Assembly (NCBI GenBank): GCA_029245675.1
Contig: JAQWOV010000019.1
Span: 1 to 64,000, forward strand
Direction: 5' to 3'
DNA: 64,000 nucleotides
Source of the DNA: Acidimicrobiales bacterium
GTDB taxonomy: Bacteria; Actinomycetota; Acidimicrobiia; Acidimicrobiales; MedAcidi-G1
How positions within the stretch are numbered: the stretch's first letter is position 1; each line of letters opens with the position of its first letter. A model generated the notes under the pieces. It was not told where the DNA came from, did no database searches, and was given only the letters and a program-made list of their open reading frames with translations. Position numbers and translations under genes: made by a program. Below, piece by piece: positions 27,085 through 35,832 of the stretch.

Positions 27085-27882
27085 ATGAGTGCAGGGAAAA
27101 TGTTAAAGCAAAATCAAGGTGTCACAAGTTCACCTAAATCACGACTATTAGGGTTCGCTACCTTGCTGGGTTTAGTCACACTTTTTGTCTTTGCTTTCTT
27201 TCTCACAGATCCTGATGTGCGTCTTCATCCTACAACAGGGGAAGAGATAGGCCAATTTGATGCGGTACGGCTACTTTATCTGCATGTCCCAATGGCAATC
27301 ATTGGCCCCTATTTGGCTCCTCTAGTAGGCGCTGTTGCATCGATCGGTTATTTAATTAAACGAACACCATGGTGGGACGTAACTGCACATGCCGCAATTG
27401 AAGTAGGAGCTATATTCTGCGGTCTAGTTCTTGTGCAGGGCTCTATTTGGGGTCGACCAGTATGGAATACATGGTGGGAATGGGGGGATGTTCGGATAAT
27501 GACCACCTTGATTCTCTTTTTGATGCTCCTTGGTTATCTGGCTCTTCGTCGCGTAGTCGCTGATGAGCATAAGCAAGCACGCAGATCAGCAATTGTGGCT
27601 CTAGTCGCAGCAATAAACCTTCCGATTATTAATCGCTCCGTTGAGTGGTGGGAGAGCCGCACGCTTCATCAAAAATCAACTTTAAGTGAACTAAAAATTG
27701 AAGATCTAACTTTTTTTACACTCATGATGGGAATCGTTGTTTTCTTAATGCTCTTTACGTGGCTTGTTTTGCACCGCTTTAGATTGGGTTGGCTCGAAAA
27801 AGAATCTTTAAAACAGGAAGCCTTAACAGCAATTGAAGAAAGAAGAGCTGTGGCGGTAACTAATGAAGAGGAAACATCATGA
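27085..27882 (+). CDS. ccmC: Heme handling protein CcmC
   Basis: This 265-residue, six-helix protein presents heme to CcmE. YLHVPMAIIGPYLAPL contains one heme-ligand His, and GRPVWNTWWEWGDVR is the tryptophan-rich WWD loop. The loop reads WEWGD rather than the canonical W-x-W-D, so it carries one extra residue before the Asp. A second candidate His ligand follows in LHQKSTL. The gene overlaps the CcmD-like small gene as ATGA. Confidence 0.88.
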   Translation: MSAGKMLKQNQGVTSSPKSRLLGFATLLGLVTLFVFAFFLTDPDVRLHPTTGEEIGQFDAVRLLYLHVPMAIIGPYLAPLVGAVASIGYLIKRTPWWDVTAHAAIEVGAIFCGLVLVQGSIWGRPVWNTWWEWGDVRIMTTLILFLMLLGYLALRRVVADEHKQARRSAIVALVAAINLPIINRSVEWWESRTLHQKSTLSELKIEDLTFFTLMMGIVVFLMLFTWLVLHRFRLGWLEKESLKQEALTAIEERRAVAVTNEEETS

Positions 27883-28040
27883 CGCACTTAGGGTATTTGA
27901 TTGCAGGTTGGGGAATAACTTTAGTAGTGATCCTTGTTTATCTAGTTTCAATGTTTCGACGAGCACGTTCTATTGCTTCTCAAGTGCCGTCAGGGCGGCA
28001 AAGGTGGATGACTTCTTCAGAGACTGAGATCCGTGACTGA
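27879..28040 (+). CDS. ccmD: CcmD-like small heme-export subunit
   Basis: This 53-residue protein has a short N-terminus (MTHLGYLIAGWGI), one transmembrane helix (about residues 8-25, through VILVYLVSMF) and a basic cytoplasmic tail starting RRARS. Size, topology, and position between ccmC and ccmE match CcmD, which stabilises CcmC-CcmE contact. Sequence is too short for firm homology. It overlaps ccmC by four bases (ATGA) and ccmE by eight. Confidence 0.75.
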   Translation: MTHLGYLIAGWGITLVVILVYLVSMFRRARSIASQVPSGRQRWMTSSETEIRD

Positions 28041-28551
28041 GGATCTTACTCCTTCACCGGCTCGACCTGAGAGGTCAAAGCATCGACGTGGACCTATTGC
28101 AATAATAGTTCTCTTGCTGACTGCGGTTGCTGCAGTGTTGTTCGTGACCCTTGGAGATGCGACTTTAGTTTTCTATGAGGTAGATGAAGTAGTCGAACAA
28201 AGAGAAGAGCTAATTGACAAACGCTTCAGAGTTGTAGGTACTCCACTACCGGGAATTGTAGAAACAACCGTTGGAAGAGAATCAGCGGTCCTCTTCACAT
28301 TCTGCGCCCAGGGAGTTTATGTCGATGTAGTACATGTTGGAGATCCTGCCGAATTGTTTCAACCCGGAGTTCCCGTAGTGCTTCAAGGCGAATGGGTATC
28401 CGAGTCCCTACCGGAGTTTCAGTCTCTTCCAAATGCGACAAGAGACGGTTGGTATCTTTCTACTGACCATATGGTGGTTAAACACGATAATGATTATCGA
28501 ACCGATCCCGATCGTATAACAGACATTGAATCTTGTGGGTTGAAGGAATGA
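28033..28551 (+). CDS. ccmE: Heme chaperone CcmE
   Basis: This 172-residue protein has a single N-terminal membrane anchor (residues about 20-40) and a beta-barrel domain. The heme-attachment motif is VVKHDNDY, giving His151 and Tyr155. It is therefore the classical HxxxY form, not the Cys form seen in some archaea and deltaproteobacteria. CcmE binds heme covalently and hands it to CcmF. The start is GTG 28033, inside the end of ccmD. The fold also includes FRVVGTPLPGIVE and VLQGEWV. Confidence 0.9.
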   Translation: MTEDLTPSPARPERSKHRRGPIAIIVLLLTAVAAVLFVTLGDATLVFYEVDEVVEQREELIDKRFRVVGTPLPGIVETTVGRESAVLFTFCAQGVYVDVVHVGDPAELFQPGVPVVLQGEWVSESLPEFQSLPNATRDGWYLSTDHMVVKHDNDYRTDPDRITDIESCGLKE

Positions 28552-28558
28552 AGAGTCA

Positions 28559-30505
28559 GTGAACACAACATTAGGTTCAGGTTTTGTAGCTCTAGGCCTC
28601 GCCGCATCCCTATTAGGGGTTTTAACAATCATTCATGGGCTAGCTACTGGATCGCAACGCTCACTGCTCCGTATCCGATGGTTTGTGCTCATTGTTGGAA
28701 TAGCTGCCGTTGGACAGTTCGCTGTGATGGAAAACGCATTGATTACTCGGGATTTTACTGTTGCGTTTGTTGCCGAGCACGGGAGTTACCGAACTCCCGC
28801 TTTGTTTAATTTTGCAACTCTCTGGTCAGCCTTAGAGGGTTCCATACTGCTCTGGGTGTTGATCCTTGTTGGATATTTGGTTCTAGTATTTTTGAGGTTC
28901 CGAAAACGTTTAACTGACCCAGTAGTCACCTGGGCTTTATTCACGCTATTTGTTATCTGCTTGTTCTTCTTCCTGCTTCTTGCAGGTCCAGCGTTTCCAT
29001 TTCATGAGTTCAATCCGTGGCCTGGGTATGACGGGCCAGGTCCAAATCCTCTACTCCAGAATCATGTATTGATGGCTTTCCACCCCCCGGTGCTTTATCT
29101 CGGGTATGTAGGATTTTCTGTCCCGTTTGCATTTGCAATCGCATTGCTTGTGACAGGACGCCATGGAGAAGGGTGGCTTACAGAAGCAAGAAGATGGACG
29201 CTCACTGCTTGGGGTTGTCTAACAGTTGGCATTTTGCTTGGAGCTTGGTGGTCTTATGAAGTATTGGGGTGGGGAGGTTATTGGGGCTGGGATCCAGTAG
29301 AAAATGCTTCCCTCTTACCTTGGCTCACAGGAACTGCCTATCTTCATTCAGTAATGGTTCAAGAACAAAAAGGCATGCTTAGAGTTTGGAACTTGTCACT
29401 GCTTTGCTCCACGTTTGCTTTGACAATTCTGGGAACATTTATTACACGCTCAGGAGTCTTAGATTCGGTGCATGCCTTTACTGAATCAGGCATTGGGCCG
29501 ATGTTTCTTGCATTCTTTACTCTGGTGGTGGTTAGCGTTCTTGTGCTCATAATTTTAAGAGGAGACGACATTCGTACTGAAGGTTCTATAGATACTCCAA
29601 TTTCTAGAACAGGAGCATTTTTAACTAATAACTTGCTCTTTGCTGGCTTCGCTTTTGTGGTTCTCCTTGGAACAGTTTTCCCACTGATAGTTGAAGCTAT
29701 TAATGGGAATCGCATATCGGTCGGAAACCCTTATTTCGTCAGTATGACAATGCCAATTGGATTCTTACTTCTCTTCTTAATGGCAATCGCTCCAGCTCTT
29801 CCATGGGGGAAAGCAGGGGGCGAAGTACTATCTAAAAGACTTTGGTGGCCAGGAGTTTTTGGCACTTTAGTAACTGTTGCAGGGGTCCTACTTGGAGCAA
29901 GAGGATGGACCACAACTCTTGCAATTGGATTAGCCGGATTTGCAATAGGTGGAGCAGCACGTCCACTTATTCTCGCAGTTAGATCTCGCGGATTCGCAGG
30001 ACTTTTCGGCAGGTCAAGTGGCGGGATGGTGGTGCACGTTGGTGTGGCAATTATTGCGGTAGCTCTGGCTGTCTCTTCCGCATTTGTCCGGCAAACCGAA
30101 TTTCGCTTTTCAGCAGTTGGGGATTCAGCTGTCTTCGCTGGGCATCAACTTGTTTTTCAAGGAAACGCTGTTGTGGAGAAAGAAGAAAAAATTGAAACGC
30201 AAGTAAAAGTAGCAATTGACGGAAAAATATTTACTCCCTCTATCAATATTTTCCCATTTAGTGGTCAACCCATAGGTACTCCAAGTACTCGATCTACATG
30301 GAAAGATGATGTCCAACTTTCTGTACTGAAAATTCCAGAAAATGAAGACGATTCCACCGTAGTGCGCATAACGGTCCAGCCTTTGGTGTGGTGGATTTGG
30401 GTTGGTGGTGGAGTAATGGCTTTAGGAACGCTGATGTCTGCAGTTCCTTCTCGTCGACGCGATAGGGATAGCGAGGAAGCATTTGCAAACGAGGTAACGA
30501 TATGA
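28559..30505 (+). CDS. ccmF: Cytochrome c heme lyase subunit CcmF
   Basis: This 648-residue protein has many membrane helices and is the full CcmF length. The WWD loop GGYWGWDPVENASLLPWL is canonical, and ALEGSILLWVLIL and HPPVLYLGYVGFSVPFAFA are further CcmF signatures. CcmF with CcmH ligates heme to the CXXCH motif of apocytochromes. The start is GTG 28559, eight bases after ccmE. It overlaps ccmG by four bases. Confidence 0.94.
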   Translation: MNTTLGSGFVALGLAASLLGVLTIIHGLATGSQRSLLRIRWFVLIVGIAAVGQFAVMENALITRDFTVAFVAEHGSYRTPALFNFATLWSALEGSILLWVLILVGYLVLVFLRFRKRLTDPVVTWALFTLFVICLFFFLLLAGPAFPFHEFNPWPGYDGPGPNPLLQNHVLMAFHPPVLYLGYVGFSVPFAFAIALLVTGRHGEGWLTEARRWTLTAWGCLTVGILLGAWWSYEVLGWGGYWGWDPVENASLLPWLTGTAYLHSVMVQEQKGMLRVWNLSLLCSTFALTILGTFITRSGVLDSVHAFTESGIGPMFLAFFTLVVVSVLVLIILRGDDIRTEGSIDTPISRTGAFLTNNLLFAGFAFVVLLGTVFPLIVEAINGNRISVGNPYFVSMTMPIGFLLLFLMAIAPALPWGKAGGEVLSKRLWWPGVFGTLVTVAGVLLGARGWTTTLAIGLAGFAIGGAARPLILAVRSRGFAGLFGRSSGGMVVHVGVAIIAVALAVSSAFVRQTEFRFSAVGDSAVFAGHQLVFQGNAVVEKEEKIETQVKVAIDGKIFTPSINIFPFSGQPIGTPSTRSTWKDDVQLSVLKIPENEDDSTVVRITVQPLVWWIWVGGGVMALGTLMSAVPSRRRDRDSEEAFANEVTI

Positions 30506-31029
30506 CACCACTACGTATTACCTCAGCAATCGTAGGAGTCTTGATGTTAATTCTTATCGGGATAATGGCGACAAGAGATTCCGGAAAAGATCGAATGACT
30601 ACGTATCTTGTTGGAGAGGCAGCTCCAGAAATCAAAGCCGAAACACTTCGAGGAGAGTTGTGGGATTTAGACAATCAACGTGGGCGGTGGGTAATCGTCA
30701 ACTTTTTCTCGACAACCTGTGTGCCATGCATAAAAGAACATCCTGAACTTGTCAAATTTTCAGAAGACCATAAAAGAGCAGACGATGTCCGAATTGTTAC
30801 CGTTTCTTTCTCTGACACGGAAACAGCCGTTAAAGAGTTCTTCGAACTTAATGGAGGAGACTGGCCAGTGCTTGCTTCCGACACAGAGCGTGTCGCTGTC
30901 GATTGGGGAGTAGTCGCAGTTCCTGAATCTTACCTTGTGTCACCGTCTGGATTTGTGGCTGCAAAGGTCTTAGGGGGAGTCACACAAAACTATCTTGAAG
31001 ATCTATTAGCTGAGGTTCAAACTAAATGA
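30502..31029 (+). CDS. ccmG: Thiol-disulfide protein CcmG/DsbE-like
   Basis: This 175-residue protein has an N-terminal membrane anchor (residues 4-22) and an extracytoplasmic thioredoxin domain. The active site is FFSTTCVPCIKEHPEL (CVPC). The later cis-Pro segment VAVPESYLVSPSG is typical of the TlpA/CcmG group. It keeps apocytochrome cysteines reduced for heme attachment. The usual Trp before the CXXC is replaced by Thr. It overlaps both neighbours by ATGA. Confidence 0.88.
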   Translation: MTPLRITSAIVGVLMLILIGIMATRDSGKDRMTTYLVGEAAPEIKAETLRGELWDLDNQRGRWVIVNFFSTTCVPCIKEHPELVKFSEDHKRADDVRIVTVSFSDTETAVKEFFELNGGDWPVLASDTERVAVDWGVVAVPESYLVSPSGFVAAKVLGGVTQNYLEDLLAEVQTK

Positions 31030-32243
31030 CTCGTTATCGCTGGCTTCTGCTACTCGTCATTGTTGTTGGAGCGTTAATTTTCTCTGAATTGACGGAACAA
31101 CCTGTACTGACGAATGCAGACAAAGTTCAACGAATTGCCGATGACCTTGCTTGTCCTGTTTGTGACGGACAATCAGTAGCAGAATCAGATGTGCCGATAG
31201 CTCAAGCTATACGAACTGAAATTGCTCGTATGGTTGATGAAGGACAGACGGACAGCGCAATTAGGGCAGACTTAGTATCTCGATTTGGTGAGAGTATTGA
31301 TTACACGCCACAGAAGTCAGGATTAACAGGACTCGTTTGGACGTTGCCAATTTTGATTGGTGCTATAGCAGTAGTTCTTTTGATAGTTACTTTTAAGAAG
31401 TGGCAAAGTAAAGAGAAATTGAAATCGACTTTTTTTGAGAACAAACGCGCAATGACAATAATGTTCGTTATTGGCGTGCCGCTCATTGCTTGGATTGCTA
31501 TATCGCAATTCACAGGAAGTCGAGGAGCTAGTGATGCAGCGACTGGAGACATTCGTTCTTCAACTCGAACACTTTTAATAGAGGCACAAGCGGCAACAGA
31601 TGAAAATAAGTTTCTTATCTATGATGAAGTGTTAATAATTCAGCCTTCTAATGTTGAAGCGCTAGCGTACCGAGGTTGGACGTTTTGGCGAACAGGAAAT
31701 TTCGAAGCAGCCAGAAAAGACCTTTCTGCAGCAATTGAGATTGACCCGAATTACCCAGATGCAAGAGTCTTCAGAGCCTCACAACTTTTTTCTGACAGGG
31801 ATTATGTTGGAGCTGCATCAGACTTAGTTGCCCTTGACTCTTTAGATGCTCCTCCGATTATTTGGGACTTAATTTCTGCTAGCAACCTTCGAGAGAGAGT
31901 TGCTTCCGCACTAGCTTCTGAAGGAGACCTGGTTGAGGCGTTACAACTTTTAGATTCTGGAATTGACAGAAATGCTGAAGATGCATCACTGCTTGCAGAA
32001 AGAGGGTGGCTACTGGCTAATACTTTCGAAATTAGCCTCATAGGAGCTGCTATAGAATCTCTTGATGAAGCTTTGATTTATGACCCACAACATCCAAACG
32101 CTTTGGCTTATCGAGCGTTAGTTAGATCTGTGTTGTTAGAGGATCAAGAAGGGTCTGCTTCAGATATCAGAGCATTTCAGGATTTGCTAGACCCTCCAGA
32201 ACTGTTAGTTCAATTATTACAAAGCCAAGGCCTGCTTGATTGA
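31026..32243 (+). CDS. ccmH: CcmH with C-terminal TPR (CcmI-like) domain
   Basis: This 405-residue protein joins two System I parts. Residues 1-130 are CcmH: a signal anchor, then LACPVCDGQSVAESD with the redox CXXC, the three-helix domain, and a membrane helix (TGLVWTLPILIGAIAVV). A second helix follows at about 140-160, then at least three TPR-like repeats (AYRGWTFWRTGNFEAAR and IDPNYPDARVFRASQLF are one). The TPR half should bind apocytochrome as CcmI does. It ends the ccm operon, directly abutting the convergent sixA-like gene. Confidence 0.88.
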   Translation: MTRYRWLLLLVIVVGALIFSELTEQPVLTNADKVQRIADDLACPVCDGQSVAESDVPIAQAIRTEIARMVDEGQTDSAIRADLVSRFGESIDYTPQKSGLTGLVWTLPILIGAIAVVLLIVTFKKWQSKEKLKSTFFENKRAMTIMFVIGVPLIAWIAISQFTGSRGASDAATGDIRSSTRTLLIEAQAATDENKFLIYDEVLIIQPSNVEALAYRGWTFWRTGNFEAARKDLSAAIEIDPNYPDARVFRASQLFSDRDYVGAASDLVALDSLDAPPIIWDLISASNLRERVASALASEGDLVEALQLLDSGIDRNAEDASLLAERGWLLANTFEISLIGAAIESLDEALIYDPQHPNALAYRALVRSVLLEDQEGSASDIRAFQDLLDPPELLVQLLQSQGLLD

Positions 32244-32711
32244 TTACTGAAATTCGAGAGGCGACGAATAGTAAGAACCTAATAGTTGACCCTCAGAAAA
32301 AGATAGTGCCCAAATTGAACCTTTAGCACAGGATCTCCCGCCTCTAATTTGAAGGCCTTCATTTATTAGATCGCCTAAAATTTCAGGAATTACGTCACCG
32401 TGGCTGCAAGCGACAACGTCGTATGGGGCAGTTAGAATTTTTTTAATTAGGGCCGTTGCAGCCGTATGCGAACCTTCAAAAAAATCAGGGTCAATCTCTA
32501 CCTCTAAATTTAGATGACGCGCTAAAGGGGCTACTGACTGTTGACAACGAATTGCTCGGCTTGACAAAACCTTTTGTATTGGTTGAGAGTGCAGGGCTTC
32601 TTTTATCTGCTCCGCTTGAAGAACCCCATGAGCATCCAACGGTCGTTCAAAGTCATTTCTTCCAAAATCGCATCTCGCTCCAGCTGAAGCATGTCGTATG
32701 AGATAAATCAT
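32244..32711 (-). CDS. SixA-like phosphohistidine phosphatase
   Basis: This 155-residue histidine-phosphatase protein starts MIYLIRHASAG (RHA catalytic motif). VLSSRAIRCQQSVAPL and VVACSHGDVIPEILGDLI carry the second Arg and His. The small size and RHA in place of RHG fit SixA-type phosphatases, which act on phosphohistidine or small phosphates. The substrate is unknown. The stop abuts the end of the ccm operon with no bases between. Confidence 0.82.
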   Translation of the reverse strand: MIYLIRHASAGARCDFGRNDFERPLDAHGVLQAEQIKEALHSQPIQKVLSSRAIRCQQSVAPLARHLNLEVEIDPDFFEGSHTAATALIKKILTAPYDVVACSHGDVIPEILGDLINEGLQIRGGRSCAKGSIWALSFSEGQLLGSYYSSPLEFQ

Positions 32712-32856
32712 TTAAGAGAAAGTCTCAATCGGTGTATTGCTGAAACAAATTCTGTCGGTGTTAGTGGTGGCTTGTCCACGCAGATATCCTAGCGAATATA
32801 GAGTCAATGCTTGTTAGATTCCATGGTGTATTAAAAGTAGCTAGTTAGGAGACCCT

Positions 32857-33999
32857 GTGACGGTAACTGAAGACCAGATAGTAAATGCCTTAGAACCAGT
32901 TCAGGATCCTGAGTTGCGGAGAAGCATTGTTGAACTTGGGATGGTCCACAATATTGGGATTGATGGATCAAAAGTAGAGGTATTAATAGCGCTCACTATT
33001 CCTGGTTGCCCTTTAAAGAATGAAATCAAAGAATCCATTGATCAAGTTCTTTACCCGATTGAAGGGGTAACTGAAGTTGATGTTGATTTCACAGTTATGT
33101 CAGATGAGCAGCGTGAATCTGTTCGGTTAATGGTTCATGGAGATCCACAGTCTACAGCTGGAACAAATCCTGCTCAGGGTCATGCAGAGGGACGGGAAGT
33201 TCCATTTGGGCGTTCTGGAAGTAAAACGAGAGTTCTGCTGATTGCTTCTGGAAAAGGTGGGGTAGGGAAGTCTTCAGTGACAGCAAACTTAGCTGTTGCG
33301 TTAGCGCTGCGAGGTAGAGATGTTGCAGTAGTTGATGCAGATGTATGGGGATTTTCTATACCGCGGATGTTAGGAGTGCAAGCACCACCAACCGTTATTG
33401 ACGACATGCTTATTCCGCCAGTAGCACATGGAGTGCGCTGCATATCAATGGGATTTTTTGCAGAAGAGGATCAACCTGTAATTTGGCGCGGACCGATGCT
33501 ACATAAAGCTCTTGAGCAGTTTCTAACAGATGTCTATTGGGATGACCCAGATTTTTTACTTGTTGACCTTCCTCCCGGCACTGGGGACATCTCAATTTCT
33601 TTAGCAGGTTTTCTTCCTACTGCTGAGATGATTGTTGTAACAACGCCACAACCTGCTGCTCAAAAAGTAGCGCAGCGAGCAGCGTATATGGCAGAGAAAG
33701 TGAACGTTTCAGTAAACGGTGTCGTTGAGAACATGTCTTGGTTCATGGGAGAAGATGGTACTCGTTACCAACTATTTGGTGAAGGAGGTGGGCAAGAGCT
33801 CGCAGAGCAACTAGGCGTTCCTCTTTTAGGCAGAGTCCCTCTTGTCCCTGCTCTAAGGGAAGGAGCAGACACAGGCAACCCAGTTGCTGCTGATCCTTCA
33901 ACTGAATCAGGGAAAGTGTTTGAAGAGTTGGCCCGGGTTGTGGATGAAGATCTTAAACCAACTCGACGTTCTCACCCAGAATTAAATTTGTTGGGATAG
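32857..33999 (+). CDS. mrp: Mrp/ApbC-family P-loop ATPase with MIP18 domain
   Basis: This 380-residue protein has an N-terminal MIP18/DUF59 domain (residues 1-90, PVQDPELRRSIVELGMV, IPGCPLKNEI). A deviant-Walker ATPase follows with GKGGVGKSSVTANLAVALA (about 129-147) and DFLLVDLPPGTGD. Mrp proteins carry or insert Fe-S clusters. The C-terminal CXXC that holds the bridging cluster in many Mrp proteins is absent: the site after ENMSWFMGEDGT has no Cys. The start is GTG 32857, with AGGAGA about ten bases ahead. Confidence 0.9.
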   Translation: MTVTEDQIVNALEPVQDPELRRSIVELGMVHNIGIDGSKVEVLIALTIPGCPLKNEIKESIDQVLYPIEGVTEVDVDFTVMSDEQRESVRLMVHGDPQSTAGTNPAQGHAEGREVPFGRSGSKTRVLLIASGKGGVGKSSVTANLAVALALRGRDVAVVDADVWGFSIPRMLGVQAPPTVIDDMLIPPVAHGVRCISMGFFAEEDQPVIWRGPMLHKALEQFLTDVYWDDPDFLLVDLPPGTGDISISLAGFLPTAEMIVVTTPQPAAQKVAQRAAYMAEKVNVSVNGVVENMSWFMGEDGTRYQLFGEGGGQELAEQLGVPLLGRVPLVPALREGADTGNPVAADPSTESGKVFEELARVVDEDLKPTRRSHPELNLLG

Positions 34000-34035
34000 T
34001 TTCATAACAGGAATTAAATAGAGCAAGGAAGAATT

Positions 34036-34266
34036 GTGGATATACGCATAGGAGTATCTGACACTCCAAAAGAAATAACAGTTGAGTTATCTGATAAGAC
34101 AGATTTAAAAAAACTTAAAAAGGATATTGACTCAGCACTCTCTCAAGAAATTAGCCTTTTTTGGTTTACTGATATCAAAGGCCGACAAGTGGGGATTCCA
34201 ACAAACAAAATAGCTTACGTAGACATCGGAGCTGCTGGCTCCGGTAACCCTGTTGGCTTTAGTTGA
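34036..34266 (+). CDS. DUF3107 protein
   Basis: This 76-residue protein matches the small actinobacterial DUF3107 family. MDIRIGVSDTPKEITVEL opens it, and FTDIKGRQVGIPTNKIAYVDIG is the conserved core near the C-terminus. The function of the family is unknown. The start is GTG, with AAGGAAG just upstream. It sits between mrp and the histidine-kinase gene. Confidence 0.8.
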   Translation: MDIRIGVSDTPKEITVELSDKTDLKKLKKDIDSALSQEISLFWFTDIKGRQVGIPTNKIAYVDIGAAGSGNPVGFS

Positions 34267-34311
34267 TTCAAAAATCTTAGTCCCTGTCAAAGTCTGACCT
34301 AGGCTGACTAT

Positions 34312-35820
34312 ATGGCTACGTTGACCGAACTTTGTCACTCTCACACCAAATTAGACAGTGATCAGGTAGCGCATTTACAGAATCTGACAGCTATCTGGGG
34401 TTTACTAGCGGATCTTTCATTTGCTGATCTCTTACTTTATGGAATGAATTCTTCCCATTCTGAAAACACTTTGGTCTTATTAGGGCATATTCGGCCGACA
34501 ACTGGAACCACAATTTATCGTGCAGACATGATTGGTCAGACTTTTGAGTCTCGCCAACGATCTCTGATTACTGATTGTTTTAACGAAGAAAAAGATATTG
34601 ATGGATTAATTCAAGCCGGCCCTGATCGAGAAATTTCTGTGCGTGCAATTCCAGTTCGTCTAGGCGATCAAGTTATAGCTGTATTGGCTAGAGAGCGAGT
34701 GCATTCAACCGATAAATCAAGCAGCGTGTTGGAGAGGACGTATCGGCGAGTATTCCACCGATTTGTAGAGATGATAGAGAGAGGGGAGTTTCCTTACCGA
34801 GAGGAAGAGCGCTTGCGTCATCGAACTCCCCGCGTAGGTGATGGACTTCTGTTAGTAGATGATCAGGGCCTTATTGAATTTGCCTCACCAAATGCCGTAT
34901 CAGCGCTACATCGTCTAGGAATGCATCGTGCTGCAGTTGGTTCACGTCTCGGAGAGACAAATTTAGGATCAGCAATGCTTAGGCAAGCGTTTGCCCGCCG
35001 CACTGCAGTTATCGAAGAAGCTACTCACGGGACAGAAGTCGTGGTCGTGTCTCATTGTTTGCCCATACTTGATAAACGCTCAGCAACTGGGGCGGTAGTG
35101 CTTCTTCGTGACGTAACTGATCTTAGACGTCGTGATCGGGAGTTAGTTTCGAAAGATACAACCATTCGGGAAGTTCATCACAGGGTTAAAAATAATCTTC
35201 AAACAATTTCCTCGCTTTTACGTCTACAAAGCCGCCGATTAAAAACTGAGGAAGCGCGCGCTGCAGTAGAAGAATCAGTGCGAAGAATTAGCGCCATCTC
35301 AGTGGTTCATGAGACTCTCGCCCAAAGCGCAGAAGATGACGCCGAGTTCACCGAAATAGTGAGATTGCTTGTCAGGCTTGTTGAAGAAACGGTTTCTCTG
35401 CCAGAACGGCCTCTACGATTTAGCGTTATAGGAGAAGGCGGAACTCTGCCATCACAAGCCACTACCACATTGGCTGTTGTAGTTACAGAACTATTGCAAA
35501 ATGCGGTAGACCATGGATATCCCCAACCGAATCTTTCCAGTAAGGAAGTGTCTGGCAACGTGACAATTCAAATTGATCGACAGCCGGAAGGGCTTAATAT
35601 CCAAGTTATAGATGACGGAATAGGACTACCAGAGGGATTCGAAATTGAAAAAGCACAAGGTCTGGGTTTAACCATTGTCCGTACTTTTATTGAAGGAGAA
35701 TTAGGAGGATCACTGACTTTAAAACCAGTTAATAAAACAAGTGGCGCTATTGCAGAGGTTCAAGTTCCAGCTAATCGATTACTTGGACCTTGGGATGATG
35801 CTCAGGAGCCAGAAGTCTAA
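34312..35820 (+). CDS. pdtaS: PdtaS-type sensor histidine kinase
   Basis: This 502-residue soluble kinase has no membrane helix. The first 150 residues form a GAF-like sensor, and a PAS-like domain covers about 180-270 (RVGDGLLLVDDQGLIEF). The HisKA_2 dimerisation box is VHHRVKNNLQTISSLLRLQS, with phosphate-accepting His near 285. The HATPase domain has LLQNAVDHGYP (N box) and IDDGIGLPEG (G1). The order matches PdtaS, whose partner PdtaR is an RNA-binding antiterminator. No response regulator is in the window. Confidence 0.85.
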   Translation: MATLTELCHSHTKLDSDQVAHLQNLTAIWGLLADLSFADLLLYGMNSSHSENTLVLLGHIRPTTGTTIYRADMIGQTFESRQRSLITDCFNEEKDIDGLIQAGPDREISVRAIPVRLGDQVIAVLARERVHSTDKSSSVLERTYRRVFHRFVEMIERGEFPYREEERLRHRTPRVGDGLLLVDDQGLIEFASPNAVSALHRLGMHRAAVGSRLGETNLGSAMLRQAFARRTAVIEEATHGTEVVVVSHCLPILDKRSATGAVVLLRDVTDLRRRDRELVSKDTTIREVHHRVKNNLQTISSLLRLQSRRLKTEEARAAVEESVRRISAISVVHETLAQSAEDDAEFTEIVRLLVRLVEETVSLPERPLRFSVIGEGGTLPSQATTTLAVVVTELLQNAVDHGYPQPNLSSKEVSGNVTIQIDRQPEGLNIQVIDDGIGLPEGFEIEKAQGLGLTIVRTFIEGELGGSLTLKPVNKTSGAIAEVQVPANRLLGPWDDAQEPEV

Positions 35821-35832
35821 AGACTGGATAAG

